Below are positions 12,132 through 22,725 of a DNA stretch of 64,000 bases, in pieces. Numbering within the stretch: the first letter of the stretch is position 1; each line of letters begins with the position of its first letter. This stretch comes from Doryteuthis pealeii. Taxonomy: Eukaryota > Mollusca > Cephalopoda > Myopsida > Loliginidae. The notes below the pieces were generated by a model, which ran no database searches, was not told the DNA's origin, and was given only the letters and a program-made list of their open reading frames with translations. A program made the position numbers and the translations under genes. Location of the stretch: the NCBI GenBank assembly GCA_023376005.1, contig CM042179.1, positions 14,937,233 to 15,001,232 on the forward strand, given 5' to 3'.

Positions 12132-12199
<68 letters not shown>
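12078..12199. repeat. (GATA)n and (CT)n microsatellites
   Basis: GATA units at 12078-12108 and about 30 CT units at 12138-12199. Confidence 0.96.
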
Positions 12200-12202
<3 letters not shown>

Positions 12203-12308
12203 CCCTGACACACAAACAGATACATTTTCAAAGGGTCCAGCGTTATATACTTATACAGACATATACACACAACACACACACACATATATATATAGATACA
12301 TATATATA

Positions 12309-12556
12309 GGGTCGGTTTACCTCAGTCGGTAGAGCGTCCCGACTTGGAAAACAACGGTTCCGGGTTCGATACCGACCCTCACCGACTCAGCGTAGAAGTA
12401 GCTCAGGGATCTGTACGGTAAAGAGAGGAGCTGATGTTTGGTGTGGTGCTCCGACTCGATGCAAAATGCAATCTATTTAGTCTAGAGTAGTGAAAAATGG
12501 GAAAGATTCTTTCCCTGTCTGGCTGATACGCTCTTTAGGCCACCCTGACGATTTTA
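12309..12556 (+). mobile_element. Family A SINE, complete but divergent
   Basis: Head GGGTCGGTTTACCTCAGTCG with GTAGAGCG (box A) and GGGTTCGATACC (box B). The first seven bases can pair with CCGACCC at 12364-12370, echoing an acceptor stem, but the anticodon and T arms do not fold as a tRNA. Flanked by (TA)n before and (CA)n after. The body is the most divergent of the complete copies. Confidence 0.72.
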
Positions 12557-12617
12557 TACAGCACACACACACACAGACTTATTTATATATATATATATTA
12601 TATATATTATATATATA

Positions 12618-13140
12618 TATAAGTAAAATATAAAGTTGGCGAAGTGGACTATTGTCGTTATCAGCCGTAAAAGGAGGAGTCCCCTTTTCGATACCACTAG
12701 AAAAGGGAGATTATTTTTGCTGAAGTATTTTCGGCCTGTTTGACTACAATCAAATCTGACGAGGTCAATCTGTTCGAAGTAAATCATCATTTGATAAGAT
12801 ACTTAAAAGTTGTTTCATTTATTTGTTACCACACACACACACACAATCAAATATATATATATATCTATATATATATATATATAATTATATTTATATATAT
12901 GTGTGTGGTGTGTGGTGTGTGTGTAATCAAATAATTAAAAATTTTAAGTATCTATTAATGATAAAATTTACTTCGAGTTGACGTCGTCAGATTGTTGTAG
13001 TCAAATCTGACGAGGCAACAGGCCGAAATATTCAGCAAAAAAACTCTTGTCTAGGTATGCGAACAGGGAACTCCTCGCTGTACGGCTGATACGACAATGT
13101 CACTTCGAACTTTAATTTTACTTATATATTATATATATAT
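12618..13140. mobile_element. Family F fold-back element, left copy
   Basis: Inverted arms of about 230 bp starting and ending with AAGTAAAAT...AAAGTTGGCGAAGTGG-type sequence, separated by CA-TA-GT microsatellite, with (TA)n on both outer sides. The outermost part resembles the tail of family A SINEs (GGCTGATA.CGAC...ACTTTA), suggesting shared origin. One arm carries CTGACGA (13007-13013), GGC, AACA, GGCC, GAAA (13025-13028), a hammerhead-like core with one C missing in stem II. The other arm has lost part of this core. Confidence 0.7.
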
Positions 13141-14364
13141 ATTAATATAATATATATATATATAACCTGTAAACCTTTATCAGACAAAGGCACAAAAATA
13201 TGCTATCATTTGGCTTAACATTTGAAAACTGTTGAAATTTTCATAATTTGAGCTGAGCACCCTTTAATCCTACCTCACTACACCCTTAAGCTACATCTCT
13301 GCCTCATTGCCGAAAAAAGAAGGGGTATCCAAGAGCATTGGTGACAGGCGCGGTGACTGGCCTTATTTGAAAGTGAGCAATCGGCAACGCTAGCGTGACC
13401 GTAGTAGCTAGGCACTTGGAGTGACCTGTCGCGACGTGGAAACCAAACCAGACACAGGTGTTTAAGGCGAAACGAAAAGAACGGTGAGTGGTCGAATGAA
13501 CCGGTTGGTGTGGATTGACTGACCATCTGGACAAAAATGACAGTGGAGTGCACGATATAGGAGAGAAAAGTTTCGAGAACTGCCAACCAAAAACTCGCGC
13601 GGGTTGAGATTTGCATTTTAATTTAGAATTTAGGTTATGCACAGTTTTAAGGATCATTTAATTCCCCTTTTGTCTTCTCTCACACATTTCAAAAGAAAGA
13701 GAAATATGATCTTCATTACTCACCACTCTCATCTCTCTCTCTCCCTCTCTCTCTCACATTTCAACAACAATCAACAAAAGAAGGAAACATGATTCTCTGC
13801 TCTCTCCTCCTTTAACAACAACAACACCCACTCACCAAAAAACCCAATAAAGAGGTTGAGGAGAAAATAAAATCCCTGTCCAAATAAAACAAATTTTATT
13901 CCTCTCAATGGTTTTTTGGCCTTTAATTAAAGAGATGGTTCATTTGTAATAAAGAAAATCCTCTTCTTCCTCCCCCTTCTCCTCCTTTTCCCTCCCCCCC
14001 TCCCGCCTAACAAAAAAATTGTAGGTGATAATTTCCCCATTGTTTTGTTGAATTGTTAATATCCTAGAATCCGCCTCTTCTTTTCTACTCACGGACATTA
14101 TGTTCCCCTTTTATTTTTATCGATGAGCTTTATGCCCTTATGAGCTTTAACAATTGGCACTTTAATCTGGAATAGATACTTCAGAGGTTTTTGGGTCCAA
14201 TCCTCTATTATTTGTTTTCTTTATAGAACATGAAAGTTTAGGTTTCTAATTATAATTGGAACATGGTAATAATATTAAACTGAGAAATAATACAATCTTT
14301 TATTTTTTATTATTATTATTAATTAAAATTATTCTAAAATTATTATTAATTTATTATTTATTAT

Positions 14365-14612
14365 AATTTTCTCCTTTTGGAGTTTGATTGGTCCTTTCAC
14401 TGGAGTCTGAGTGACAGAAAGGTCTTCCCTTCAAAGGTCTTCCAGGAATCTTTTTCTGGAGTTAAATTCTGGCAAGATTGCAGCAGTGGGGCAGTGTTTG
14501 AATGGTTTCCATCTTTCCCTGATATCCAAACTTTTCAAACTGTTTTTTTACTTCATCCCTTTGGGACCTGTTTTCCTAAGTGCACCAAACAAAATTTGGG
14601 TATCATTATGAA
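14365..14612 (+). repeat. Family K repeat, left arm
   Basis: Starts CCTTTTGGAGTTTGATTGG, contains CACTGGAGTCTGAGTGACAG, CTGATATCCAAACTTTTC, CTTTGGGACC and AAGTGCACCAAAC. The wording resembles sequence found near LINE 3' ends in other invertebrates, but I cannot name the family. Mirror of 62088-62295. Confidence 0.65.
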
Positions 14613-14927
14613 GAAGATTAAATTATTTATTATTTGTTATTTATTAATTTATTAATTATTATTTATTTAATTATTAAATTATTATCAATCTGCAGAGCAG
14701 CAAGCGCAAGCAGCAGTTAAAGTAGTAGTAAAAGGTAAGTAGTATTTAAGTTATTTATATTATAAAAATAATTTCCCTTTTTAAAAAATTTAACTAATAA
14801 ATTTAATGATAATATATTACATTCAAATTAATGGTGCGCTAATTGGTATTAAAAAGATTGATATGAAGTATGCCCTTTTTCTTTATCAAACAATCAAAAA
14901 TAAATTTTTGGATTATAAATTTTTAAC

Positions 14928-15245
14928 CCCCATCCGCACATGAGTTAATGAGTGATTTACATGGGGTCAAATTTTTTAGTGAAATTTTAACAGGGTTGAA
15001 TTTCAGCAGCTTTTTTTCTTCGAAATAAGACCCCTGGTTGCCCAACAATGGTTAAAGTGGTTTTGAGTTCCCTGGCCTACTAATTTAAACCTATAGCTGA
15101 AGGGAAAATAGTTGGATTCAATACTTTTTCCCAATTGGCAAATTAATAAGCCAAGTGGAAATGCAAAAGCCGCAGTCCCTCGTTTGAACCCGGGCCGCTG
15201 CAATCCAATTTCCCACTACGATACGTTTAAACCACCGGCCCGGGC
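14928..15245 (-). mobile_element. Family B SINE, left-arm copy
   Basis: Minus strand: head near 15240 (GGTGGTTTAAACGTATCGTAG), box B-like GGGTTCAAACGAGG, body and tail to near 14935. Mirror of 61522-61805. Confidence 0.72.
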
Positions 15246-15384
15246 ACCCTCTTAATAATTTGGTATCAATAATCGAAACTTGGTCAACTGTATCTTTCTT
15301 TACTTACCAACTGGGTTGTTTGTTTAGCACAAACATCGGGCCTTCCAATCGCAGAAGAACAATATTAGGAAAAGGGAACATAGT

Positions 15385-15690
15385 AAGAAGAAAAAAATTC
15401 CCCCACAATTCCGTCCTACTGGCAAAGAATGGAATCTTTCAGCTTTTGCTTTGGCAAAAATTATCCCCTCCAGCTTGGAAAAAAATGGCTCAGGATTCGC
15501 CCCCTCAGTGGGAACAGGCTTTCTTTATGTTTGAAATGTCTTTATATCTGAAAAGCAAACAACATGAAGCCAAAGAGGTCCAGAAGAAGAAACGACAACA
15601 AGCAACCCGGCATAAAATCAAACATCTTTCGGGGACAGCCTTTCCAAATGCGACATCTGTGGCCGAGATTTTGGTAGCTTTGAAGATGTA
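15385..15690 (+). pseudogene. LINE C-terminal fragment 3 (zinc-finger end), left arm
   Basis: Fragments AWKKMAQDSPPQWEQA and SLYLKSKQHEAKEVQKKKRQ are readable before frame slips. An open frame of 178 codons over this stretch (15260-15796) is partly an accident of indels. Mirror of 61150-61420. Confidence 0.62.
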
Positions 15691-16079
15691 TGACACCAAG
15701 AATTTAATATCAAATACATTCATTACAATTGGGGGGAACAACAAAGAAAGAGAGAAAAAGAAGAGAAAGGATAGAATAGGCGAATTTAAGGGATAACAGT
15801 GAAAAGTTTAAAGTAAGAATAAGAAATAGAAAAAAAGAAACGAAAGGGACAGAAAGAGAGAGCGAAAAAAGGAAAAGAGAAAGAAAAGGAATGAATAAAT
15901 GGAGGGGCGAAAAGGAGTAAAAAGAGAACAAGCGAGAAAGAAAAAGTGAGGGAAAGAAATAAAGAAATTGCAAAAGGAGGAAAAGAGAGAGAAAGAAGGC
16001 CGAAAAAAGCAGACAGAAATGTTTCTATTTTATTCTACAGGGAAGATAAACTAATTTTTACGGCTGTAAATCCTTGGAT

Positions 16080-16400
16080 TAAATTTATGCTGAAGGCTTT
16101 CTTTTTATTAATATCTTGGTTAAGGCATTCCAGTTGGTTTTTTTTTTCTTAAATTCAAATTTTTTTTTTCAAACACAATTTTTTAAACTCATTTTTTTGG
16201 TCCAATTAAACCCATGGATGGGGGCACTAAACGTACTTACAAACTCCGGGTTCGAGTTGACTGAAGGAGTATGGGCGAATGAGGGATACTTTTCCCATCC
16301 CTTCAGAAAGAATTAAATCCCAGAACTGAAACTCACATTTTTGGGATGCAGTTTTAAAAAAGGTGGAATATAACAGACAAATCGATTCGACCTCTGAATC
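16080..16400 (-). repeat. Family H repeat, left outer arm
   Basis: Contains ACCCATGGATGGGGGCAC, CTCCGGGTTCGAGTTGAC and CAGAACTGAAACTCAC, matching the mirror copy 60488-60800. Broken by the N gap. CCGGGTTCGAGTTG resembles a B box, so H may be tRNA-related. Confidence 0.65.
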
Positions 16401-16500
16401 NNNNNNNNNNNNNNNNNNNNNNNNNNNNNNNNNNNNNNNNNNNNNNNNNNNNNNNNNNNNNNNNNNNNNNNNNNNNNNNNNNNNNNNNNNNNNNNNNNNN
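16401..16500. other. Assembly gap (100 N)
   Basis: Exactly 100 N, the usual placeholder for a scaffold gap of unknown length. It falls where the left arm should contain the counterpart of the right-arm segment 43288-60487. The true missing length could therefore be anything from near zero to about 17 kb. Confidence 0.99.
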
Positions 16501-16658
16501 AAAGAGAGGAGAGGCAGTTGCTGTTTGACCTACTGGTTTTTTAAGATCTCAACAATTTGACTCATTGACGGATTGCATAAAACCATGAAACTTTAAGTCA
16601 TGAGTCCAAATCATCCATAATATATTAATTTTGATTTATATAATATTATATTATATAC

Positions 16659-16694
<36 letters not shown>

Positions 16695-17439
16695 AATAAC
16701 TGTGCTCTTCCGTCAATTTCGACGTACCAGGGCCAATATTTCAGTTAAATATGTGAACTGTTGGACTATCTACACGGTTATTTTGTTTATAAGGTTAACA
16801 AATGCTGATAGGTACGCGTCCTGCGTCACTGACGCAAAAATCTAAAAGGACGCAGAAATTGTATATGTGTCCAGTGTTTTTGGGTTTGTTTGTTTTGTTT
16901 TGTTTTTTTTTTGTTTTTTGGGGTTTTTTTCTTCTGCACCATTCACCTATGTAGATACATTTCAATATTTTCTTGGAACGAATTCATTGTATGGGGTAAA
17001 GTTGTTCATAAAGATAAGAACCCATCTCATCCTCTCATCTGTTTATCTCTCCATTTATATACCCGATATTTAAAGGGTGATAACACATGCAGAATTAGAT
17101 ATTAATTGGATAAAAAAAGTTCAAGAAGAACAGATTCTGTCAGGTCTGTTTTTTATAAGCGCTGTGTAGTTAAAACAATCGTTTTTTCTGTAGAGTCTAA
17201 AGAAATCAATTAAAAACCACTTTAGGGCTGAGTCTCTACAATCAACGGACGCAAAATTCTACCAACCAAACTTCACATGAAGCGTACAAATTCAAGTGCA
17301 TCAATATTATTGGAAGTGGTTTTATCATTCATTGATTGATTTTCTGCTATTAATTCAATGAAAGAAATGTCACTAGTACTTATTCTTGAACATTTATATT
17401 TTTCGACCAGCAACACAAAGTAGTAAAGTTTAGTTGGAG

Positions 17440-17850
17440 TGTGGTGGAGTAATGGTTAGGTCGTAGGGAATGGACTCGTCGACCGAGTTCAAAATCATGG
17501 ACAAAGTTCAGTTCCCCATAGCGCTAATACCTTGGGAGAGGTATAAAATCCAACTATTCTCTCCAGATACGGGTAAACTAGTAGGATACTGGCTCTTTAA
17601 CTTGTTTAGGCAAGGTTCTAAGGAGAGAAAACTCTGAATTCAAACTGGTTAAATTCATTTGGGGTATTCACTACTAGAATAGGCTCAATCCTAATTAGTG
17701 ATCAATTTTCACTAATTATATATGATAACGCCATGTCTGGTGTTGATGATTTTGGGGGGCGGGCTATGGGGTCCAAGAGCAAGCAGTCTAGGAGACAGAA
17801 ACTCTTAATTCAAGCCTGTTACACTCTGCTTAAGAATTGACCTTTGTTAC
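17440..17850 (+). mobile_element. Family B SINE with an extra 3' fragment, left arm
   Basis: Head TGGTGGAGTAATGGTTAGG at 17442, box B-like GAGTTCAAAATC, full body to about 17665. A second partial tail (CTTAATTCAAGCCTG) follows at about 17785-17850. Mirrored at 41770-42215. Confidence 0.72.
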
Positions 17851-18809
17851 ATCATATATATATACATGTGTGTTGTGTGTGTGTGTGTGCGCCCGAATAG
17901 TGCAACTCGTACCATGTCACACAGTACCAACTGTCGCATAATGAGTGATTACTACTATAGACCGGTTCCTAACGATCTATTTGTGGAAGAGAGTAACTAG
18001 ATATCACAGCAGGATGAAAAATAAGACTGCAAAAGGCAAATGAACCTCTTGTAAGGTCAATGAATCCAGTACACACGGTGCCATCAAGGCAACTTTTTTT
18101 TTTCCCTCTAACCTGAGAGTTTTCTTAGGCCTGATTGTTATGTCAATCAGATACTCATGCTTTACTCAAAATGAGGTTTGTGTATTGTATAAGCAAATCT
18201 CTATAATAAATTCATATATACATAGTATTTATCTTAATATGTTTGGAGAATAAAAACAATAATATTAGAGATATAGCACAAGTAATTTTTATTAAACCCG
18301 GTTTTGTTGAAACGCAGTAGCAAATTAACTACACCATATATTATGTAGATCTCTATTTCTTAGTGATATATAAGATACATAGCTGGGTTTAAATTGCATT
18401 AATAACATGGGCTATTTTTAGGGAAATCTAACTTAGATTTTTTATAGAACTTCGTTAATAGATAAGATTTTATTCTATATATTAATGATTTTGACTATAG
18501 ATTAAATATTCGTTGAAAAACTGAACTTTTGGTAGGATTGTATGTCTCTCTTTTTTTCCTACCTGACTATACATTTTACCCAGGGTTAGTGTTACCTTTA
18601 GGGGAACTAAGCGATCGCTATGGTGCTCCAAAATGGGGGGGGGCAAATTTAGGGAAAACTGGTTGACACTGTTACATTGACATTTTCGTCATGGATTTAT
18701 TTATTTAAATGTAATAACAGTACTTGGATATTTTAATAGATGATTAATAAAGCCACAAGATGAAAATTATGTTATCAATGGTGTTCAATTGTTTAGAAAA
18801 ATTAATATA

Positions 18810-18865
<56 letters not shown>

Positions 18866-18915
18866 AAAGTCGTCGGGGCGGCCAAATGTCGGTATCAGCC
18901 AGTCAGCGAGGAAGT
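18866..18915 (-). mobile_element. Family A SINE tail fragment
   Basis: Only the last about 50 bp of the family (AAAGTCGTCGGGGCGGCC onward), following a (TA)n tract and running into a family C element. The mirror copy is at 40718-40771. Confidence 0.7.
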
Positions 18916-18939
18916 TTTTTTTTGGTTTTTTTTGTTTTT

Positions 18940-19199
18940 TTGTTTTTTACTCAAAAAATAAAAATACTACTCTGATGAAGGTCGGTAAATCTGTTGACGG
19001 AACTTTTATGCATTTTTCCTATTTTATCATCATCATTTCAACTCCATCTGATTATTTTAATAATAATAATAACGTAAATCGTATACATTTTGATAAACAG
19101 ACCGAAACACATGTGTAAGTGATATCGATTAAAAGTGATACCCGATAAAATTCATTTTTTATCCATATCTAGGTTTCTTTTCTTTACTCATTTTTCCTC

Positions 19200-19200
<1 letters not shown>
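18940..19200 (+). mobile_element. Family C element (hammerhead-like), left-arm copy
   Basis: TACTACT (18965-18971), canonical CTGATGA (18972-18978), a 125-base interval, GAAA (19104-19107), palindrome CACATGTG (19108-19115), TA (19116-19117) and AGTGATA (19118-19124). The outer strands pair at 6 of 7 positions (one G-U), as stem I of a type I hammerhead. GGTC and GACC next to the cores could close stem II, leaving a long loop that holds an (ATC/ATA)n run. A second near-repeat of AGTGATA follows. The 5' side abuts a family A tail fragment. Confidence 0.42.
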
Positions 19201-19201
<1 letters not shown>

Positions 19202-19262
<61 letters not shown>

Positions 19263-19758
19263 CGAGAGTGTTTTTTAAAAAGTTATAAACTTTTAAACAG
19301 ATACTGAATGATATGTTGATTATTAGATTTATCGAATGGGCCTCACCTACGCAGATATTGAGCCAGAAATCTGAATTAAATTTTCTAGTCTTTTTAAAAG
19401 CGGCATTCTTTCTAGATTAGGCTAAGAGCTTTTTGAAGGACCGATCAGGTGATGGTCACGTGATCAAAAGAGTGTACAAGAAGAGTACCCTTTGTTAAGT
19501 TAAAAAAAGGTTAGATGTGTTTACAACTAGCTCACCTGACGATCGAATGTGTGAAATCTGGAGTTGTGAGTTTTATCCACTTATCATTTTAAAACGCTAG
19601 TGCATGGTTATTACTAATTACTAGGTGAGTTAGAGTTGGACCAATTTTTTTTTGCGGTATTATTAGTAGAGTGCTCAATATAGTGATAGAGCTGTTAATG
19701 CACCATAATGAAAATACAGGGTCACATGTATATGTACATACACGTATGTAATGTTATT

Positions 19759-19796
<38 letters not shown>
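19202..19796. repeat. (TA)n tracts around a unique-looking 0.5 kb block, left arm
   Basis: TA runs at 19202-19262 and 19760-19796 bracket sequence mirrored at 39930-40385. The second run is where the arms differ: the right arm has a family A SINE there, the left has about 1 kb leading into family R. Confidence 0.8.
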
Positions 19797-19797
<1 letters not shown>

Positions 19798-20077
19798 AAT
19801 ACTCATTTAATCCTTGCTATTAGGCTGAAATGTAGATACAGAGATCGATTTTTTCTCGGTTTGTTTACGCTTTTACATTTAAACCGATATGCCGCCTAAT
19901 TCATTTAATTATAATTAATTAGTTAACAAATTAGGTATGACTTTTAATTAAGCACATAATCTCCACAATTGTCGGCCTTCGCCTTTCAAAACATTGTTTT
20001 GATTACTTCATATATATATATATATATATATTAATATATATATTTATAATATTATATGAAATATAATTATTTTGAAA

Positions 20078-20750
20078 AACATATGATTGTTTGTTATTTG
20101 ATTGCTGACAAGCTTGTTTGACCAACGATAAGTTGGCTTCATCAAGAGCGACATAGACAGAAGAAAATATCCGTTAAAAAGACTGTTTACAAACGAACGC
20201 TGACATCAACCGCTGAAAATTTTTTTTTTTTGAAAATGCATGTTCTATTTTTAAAGTATAAAAATAAATAAATTTTATTTATTTTTTTTTTTTTTTTTAA
20301 TTAAAAAATCAGAAGCTTATAGTTAAGGTAAAACTCAAAAAGTTTATTGTAAAATTGTAAAAATATATAAAAAATGTAAGTGGGTATCAAAATAGTACGT
20401 ATATATATTTCAGCTGTTAACAAATATACAAGTCACATGGTGATTTGAAGAGAGATGTTAGGTTTCAAAGTTTTACTAGTGGTGTTTGAAGTCCGTAGAT
20501 TTATATATGAAAGTCTTCAAGGTGTAAAATTCCAGATAAATGTTTTTCATTTGACAAATATGAAAAATATGGAAATTAATATAGGAAATATATGGAAATT
20601 AATCCGACGTATGAAATATAACATTTTGGTCGCTCTTTGATGAAGACAACTTTCGTTTTGGTCGAAACAAGCTTGTCAGCAATCACATAACAAACATCAT
20701 ATGTTTTTTCAAAATGTTATATTTCATACTGTCGGATTAATTTCCATATA
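20078..20750. mobile_element. Family R fold-back element, copy 1 (left arm only)
   Basis: Two inverted arms, about 20078-20160 and 20628-20715, each carry a hammerhead-like core pointing outward. Plus-strand arm: TTGATGA (20637-20643), a GAC...GGTC stem II, GAAA (20664-20667), perfect palindrome CAAGCTTG (20668-20675), TC (20676-20677). Minus-strand arm: TTGATGA (20139-20145), the same CAAGCTTG (20109-20116), but GAAA decayed to CAAA. A nested inverted repeat (20593-20626 with 20713-20747) lies over the right arm. The right half of the giant palindrome lacks this element. Confidence 0.5.
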
Positions 20751-20754
20751 TATT

Positions 20755-20790
<36 letters not shown>

Positions 20791-21269
20791 TATATATTAT
20801 ATATATATATATAGATATATATATAATAAGTATATACTATATGGTGTGTGTGTGTGTGTTTCTGTATGTCTGTTCATGGAGGTTTTATCTAATCAAACCT
20901 TATACGTGTGTGTGTGTGTGTGTGTGTTTGTCTGTCTGTTGAACTGTCTGCCTGTCTACATGCAGTTTTCTATAACAAAAACATTTTAACATTAAACTCC
21001 ATTTTAGAAGTATTGATATTTTCTGAACTTAACTTGGTGCATTGTAAAAAAACGAGGTGTGAAGGAAGAGATAGTGTTTTTCACTAAACTTTCAACTATG
21101 AGGACTTGCTATATTATAGCATGAGTGTTTTTTTAAAAGCACTACTTTCAACAGTAGTAACAATAGGTGGTGGAAATTTGTCAATATATCTCGATAAAAC
21201 ATGAAGTTACATTTTCGTGTAACTGTAATATATAATATATAATATATGATATATATTATATGAATTAAC

Positions 21270-21550
21270 ATTATTAAAAACTTATGATGTTTGTTTATGT
21301 AATAGCTGACAGTAGTTTCGACCAAATCGAAAAGTTGGTCTTCATCAAAGAGCGGACGGATGGGAAGAGAAGATATCCGTTAAGAAAGACTGTTTACAGA
21401 AACGAAACGTGAGTTAGCCGCTGAGTTAATGTCGCTCTTTGATGAAGACCAATTATCGATTTGTCGAAACAGTACTGTCAGCTTTACATGAACAAACATC
21501 ATATGATTTTCATAATGTTAAATTTCATACTGTCGGATTAATTTCCATCT
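21270..21550. mobile_element. Family R fold-back element, copy 2 (left arm only)
   Basis: Shorter version of the element at 20078-20750: arms about 21280-21350 (minus) and 21430-21515 (plus) around a core of about 80 bp containing GATATCCGTTAAGAAAGACTG. Plus arm: TTGATGA (21439-21445), GAAA (21466-21469), CAGTACTG (21470-21477), TC (21478-21479). It is flanked on one side by the same TACTGTCGGATTAATTTCC sequence that follows copy 1. The right arm has only (TA)n at the matching place. Confidence 0.5.
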
Positions 21551-21867
21551 CTTTCATATATATATAACTATATATCGTATATATACGTATATATATATAT
21601 AAAAGCTATATGTATATATTTAAAACAACATAATTTATATAACAGCTTTTTTTTTACATTCATCTTCATAAATGTTATGTTGTTACATACAATAAACCAC
21701 GCACTCTTTCAATATTATTTAAATTTGATAATAATTTAGTAGTAATAACGTCAAATTGGTTGCAAATAGGATGAAGTGCGCAAGAAGATATCTCTCGTTA
21801 AACTTTTTAATGCCAATTTGCCATAGGGTAAAACAAGTATTTAAAACATTTAACTGCAAATTGATAG

Positions 21868-22245
21868 AACTAGTACAAAATAAAAACGCCCTCTGGCAAT
21901 GTAAAAATAGATTTTTGAAACATATTGCGAGGGAAAAACTTCAATGTCAGCGACGCTAAGTAAGTAAAAATCATCAATTCATTAAAGGATTAAAATAAAA
22001 CAATTTGAAATGTAAACTTTAAATATGTATTAAAATAACAAAACTAATATGATAGATATATTCTAGTTATGTATTTATTTAAACTTGTTTTAAAAAGCAA
22101 TGAGGACTGTCCTATGTTGCATGTTCAAATTTTGAACGTATTCATTCTATGTTATGACGATTTCGATAATGTGCCGTAAGCAGTGACGTAATTTGGTTAC
22201 TGACAAAAACGGAAGCGATCTCTCATTTTAGTAGGAATTTTGTAG
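21868..22245 (+). repeat. Family G repeat, left arm
   Basis: Begins ACTAGTACAAAATAAAAA, contains ATGAGGACTGTCCTATG and ends near GGAAGCGATCTC. Mirrored at 38525-38945; third copy at 49096-49550. Lies upstream of the LINE fragment at 22500 in both arms. Confidence 0.7.
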
Positions 22246-22499
22246 AATTGGAATTACGTTTAAGCAAAGCGAGGCGCTGATGTTGATTAGAAAATTTTTT
22301 ATATTAAAAGTTGCGTATTGTATGCTATTTTAATAGAACACCGTGCTGATGCATCTACAATCGTCTGTATAAATAACGTCTCCGATTACGTGGTCGTATT
22401 ATCTAAATATGTGAAAATATTATCAATCGAAAAGTTTTTCGTTATTCACAACAAAAATTTGGAGAAAGCTTTTTATTGTATTTATTTAATTTATTTTAT

Positions 22500-22725
22500 A
22501 CAGACTGTTGGTAAGAAATGACTCTGTAGAAGAAAGTACGGGGATTATAATTGACGTTCTCTGTGGAGACCACGTGAACAACACCAGTGTAGCCGGCCAG
22601 CAAAAACCTACATCAGTCAGCTCTGTGAGGTACAGGCTGCCATGCGAGTTGCCAGGAACGATACCGAATACGGATGGTTGGCGAGGAGAGAGTCATGAGG
22701 TTTTTGTTTGGCACGGAACTTGTGA
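22500..22725 (+). pseudogene. LINE reverse-transcriptase C-terminal fragment 1, left arm
   Basis: Mirror of 38042-38278 with extra indels. Readable pieces include QQKPTSVSS-type frame slips around the family motif; the intact version is on the right arm. Non-LTR retrotransposons are commonly 5'-truncated, leaving such 3' ends. Confidence 0.6.

Larger units (their letters stand above)
12585..16400 (+). repeat. Left outer arm of giant inverted repeat
   Basis: This segment is the reverse complement of 60488-64000. Matches are collinear and inverted over a fold-back element (12618-13140 with 63456-63977), a GC-richer block (13278-13620 with 62955-63290), repeat K, a family B SINE, a LINE C-terminal fragment and repeat H. 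The pairing stops at the N gap: the last bases before the gap (GAATC) match the right arm at 60488-60492. Differences are mostly 1-base indels, about one in ten bases in the stretch I compared. Confidence 0.9.

Noticed and set aside
12309..12380. Head of the family A SINE as a genuine tRNA gene
   Set aside because: A possible acceptor stem is present, but the anticodon and T arms do not pair, and the SINE body continues directly.
15260..15796. 178-codon plus-strand frame
   Set aside because: Only its middle is real LINE-derived coding sequence; the ends and the lysine-rich C-terminus are indel slips and a purine tract, and the mirror copy reads differently.
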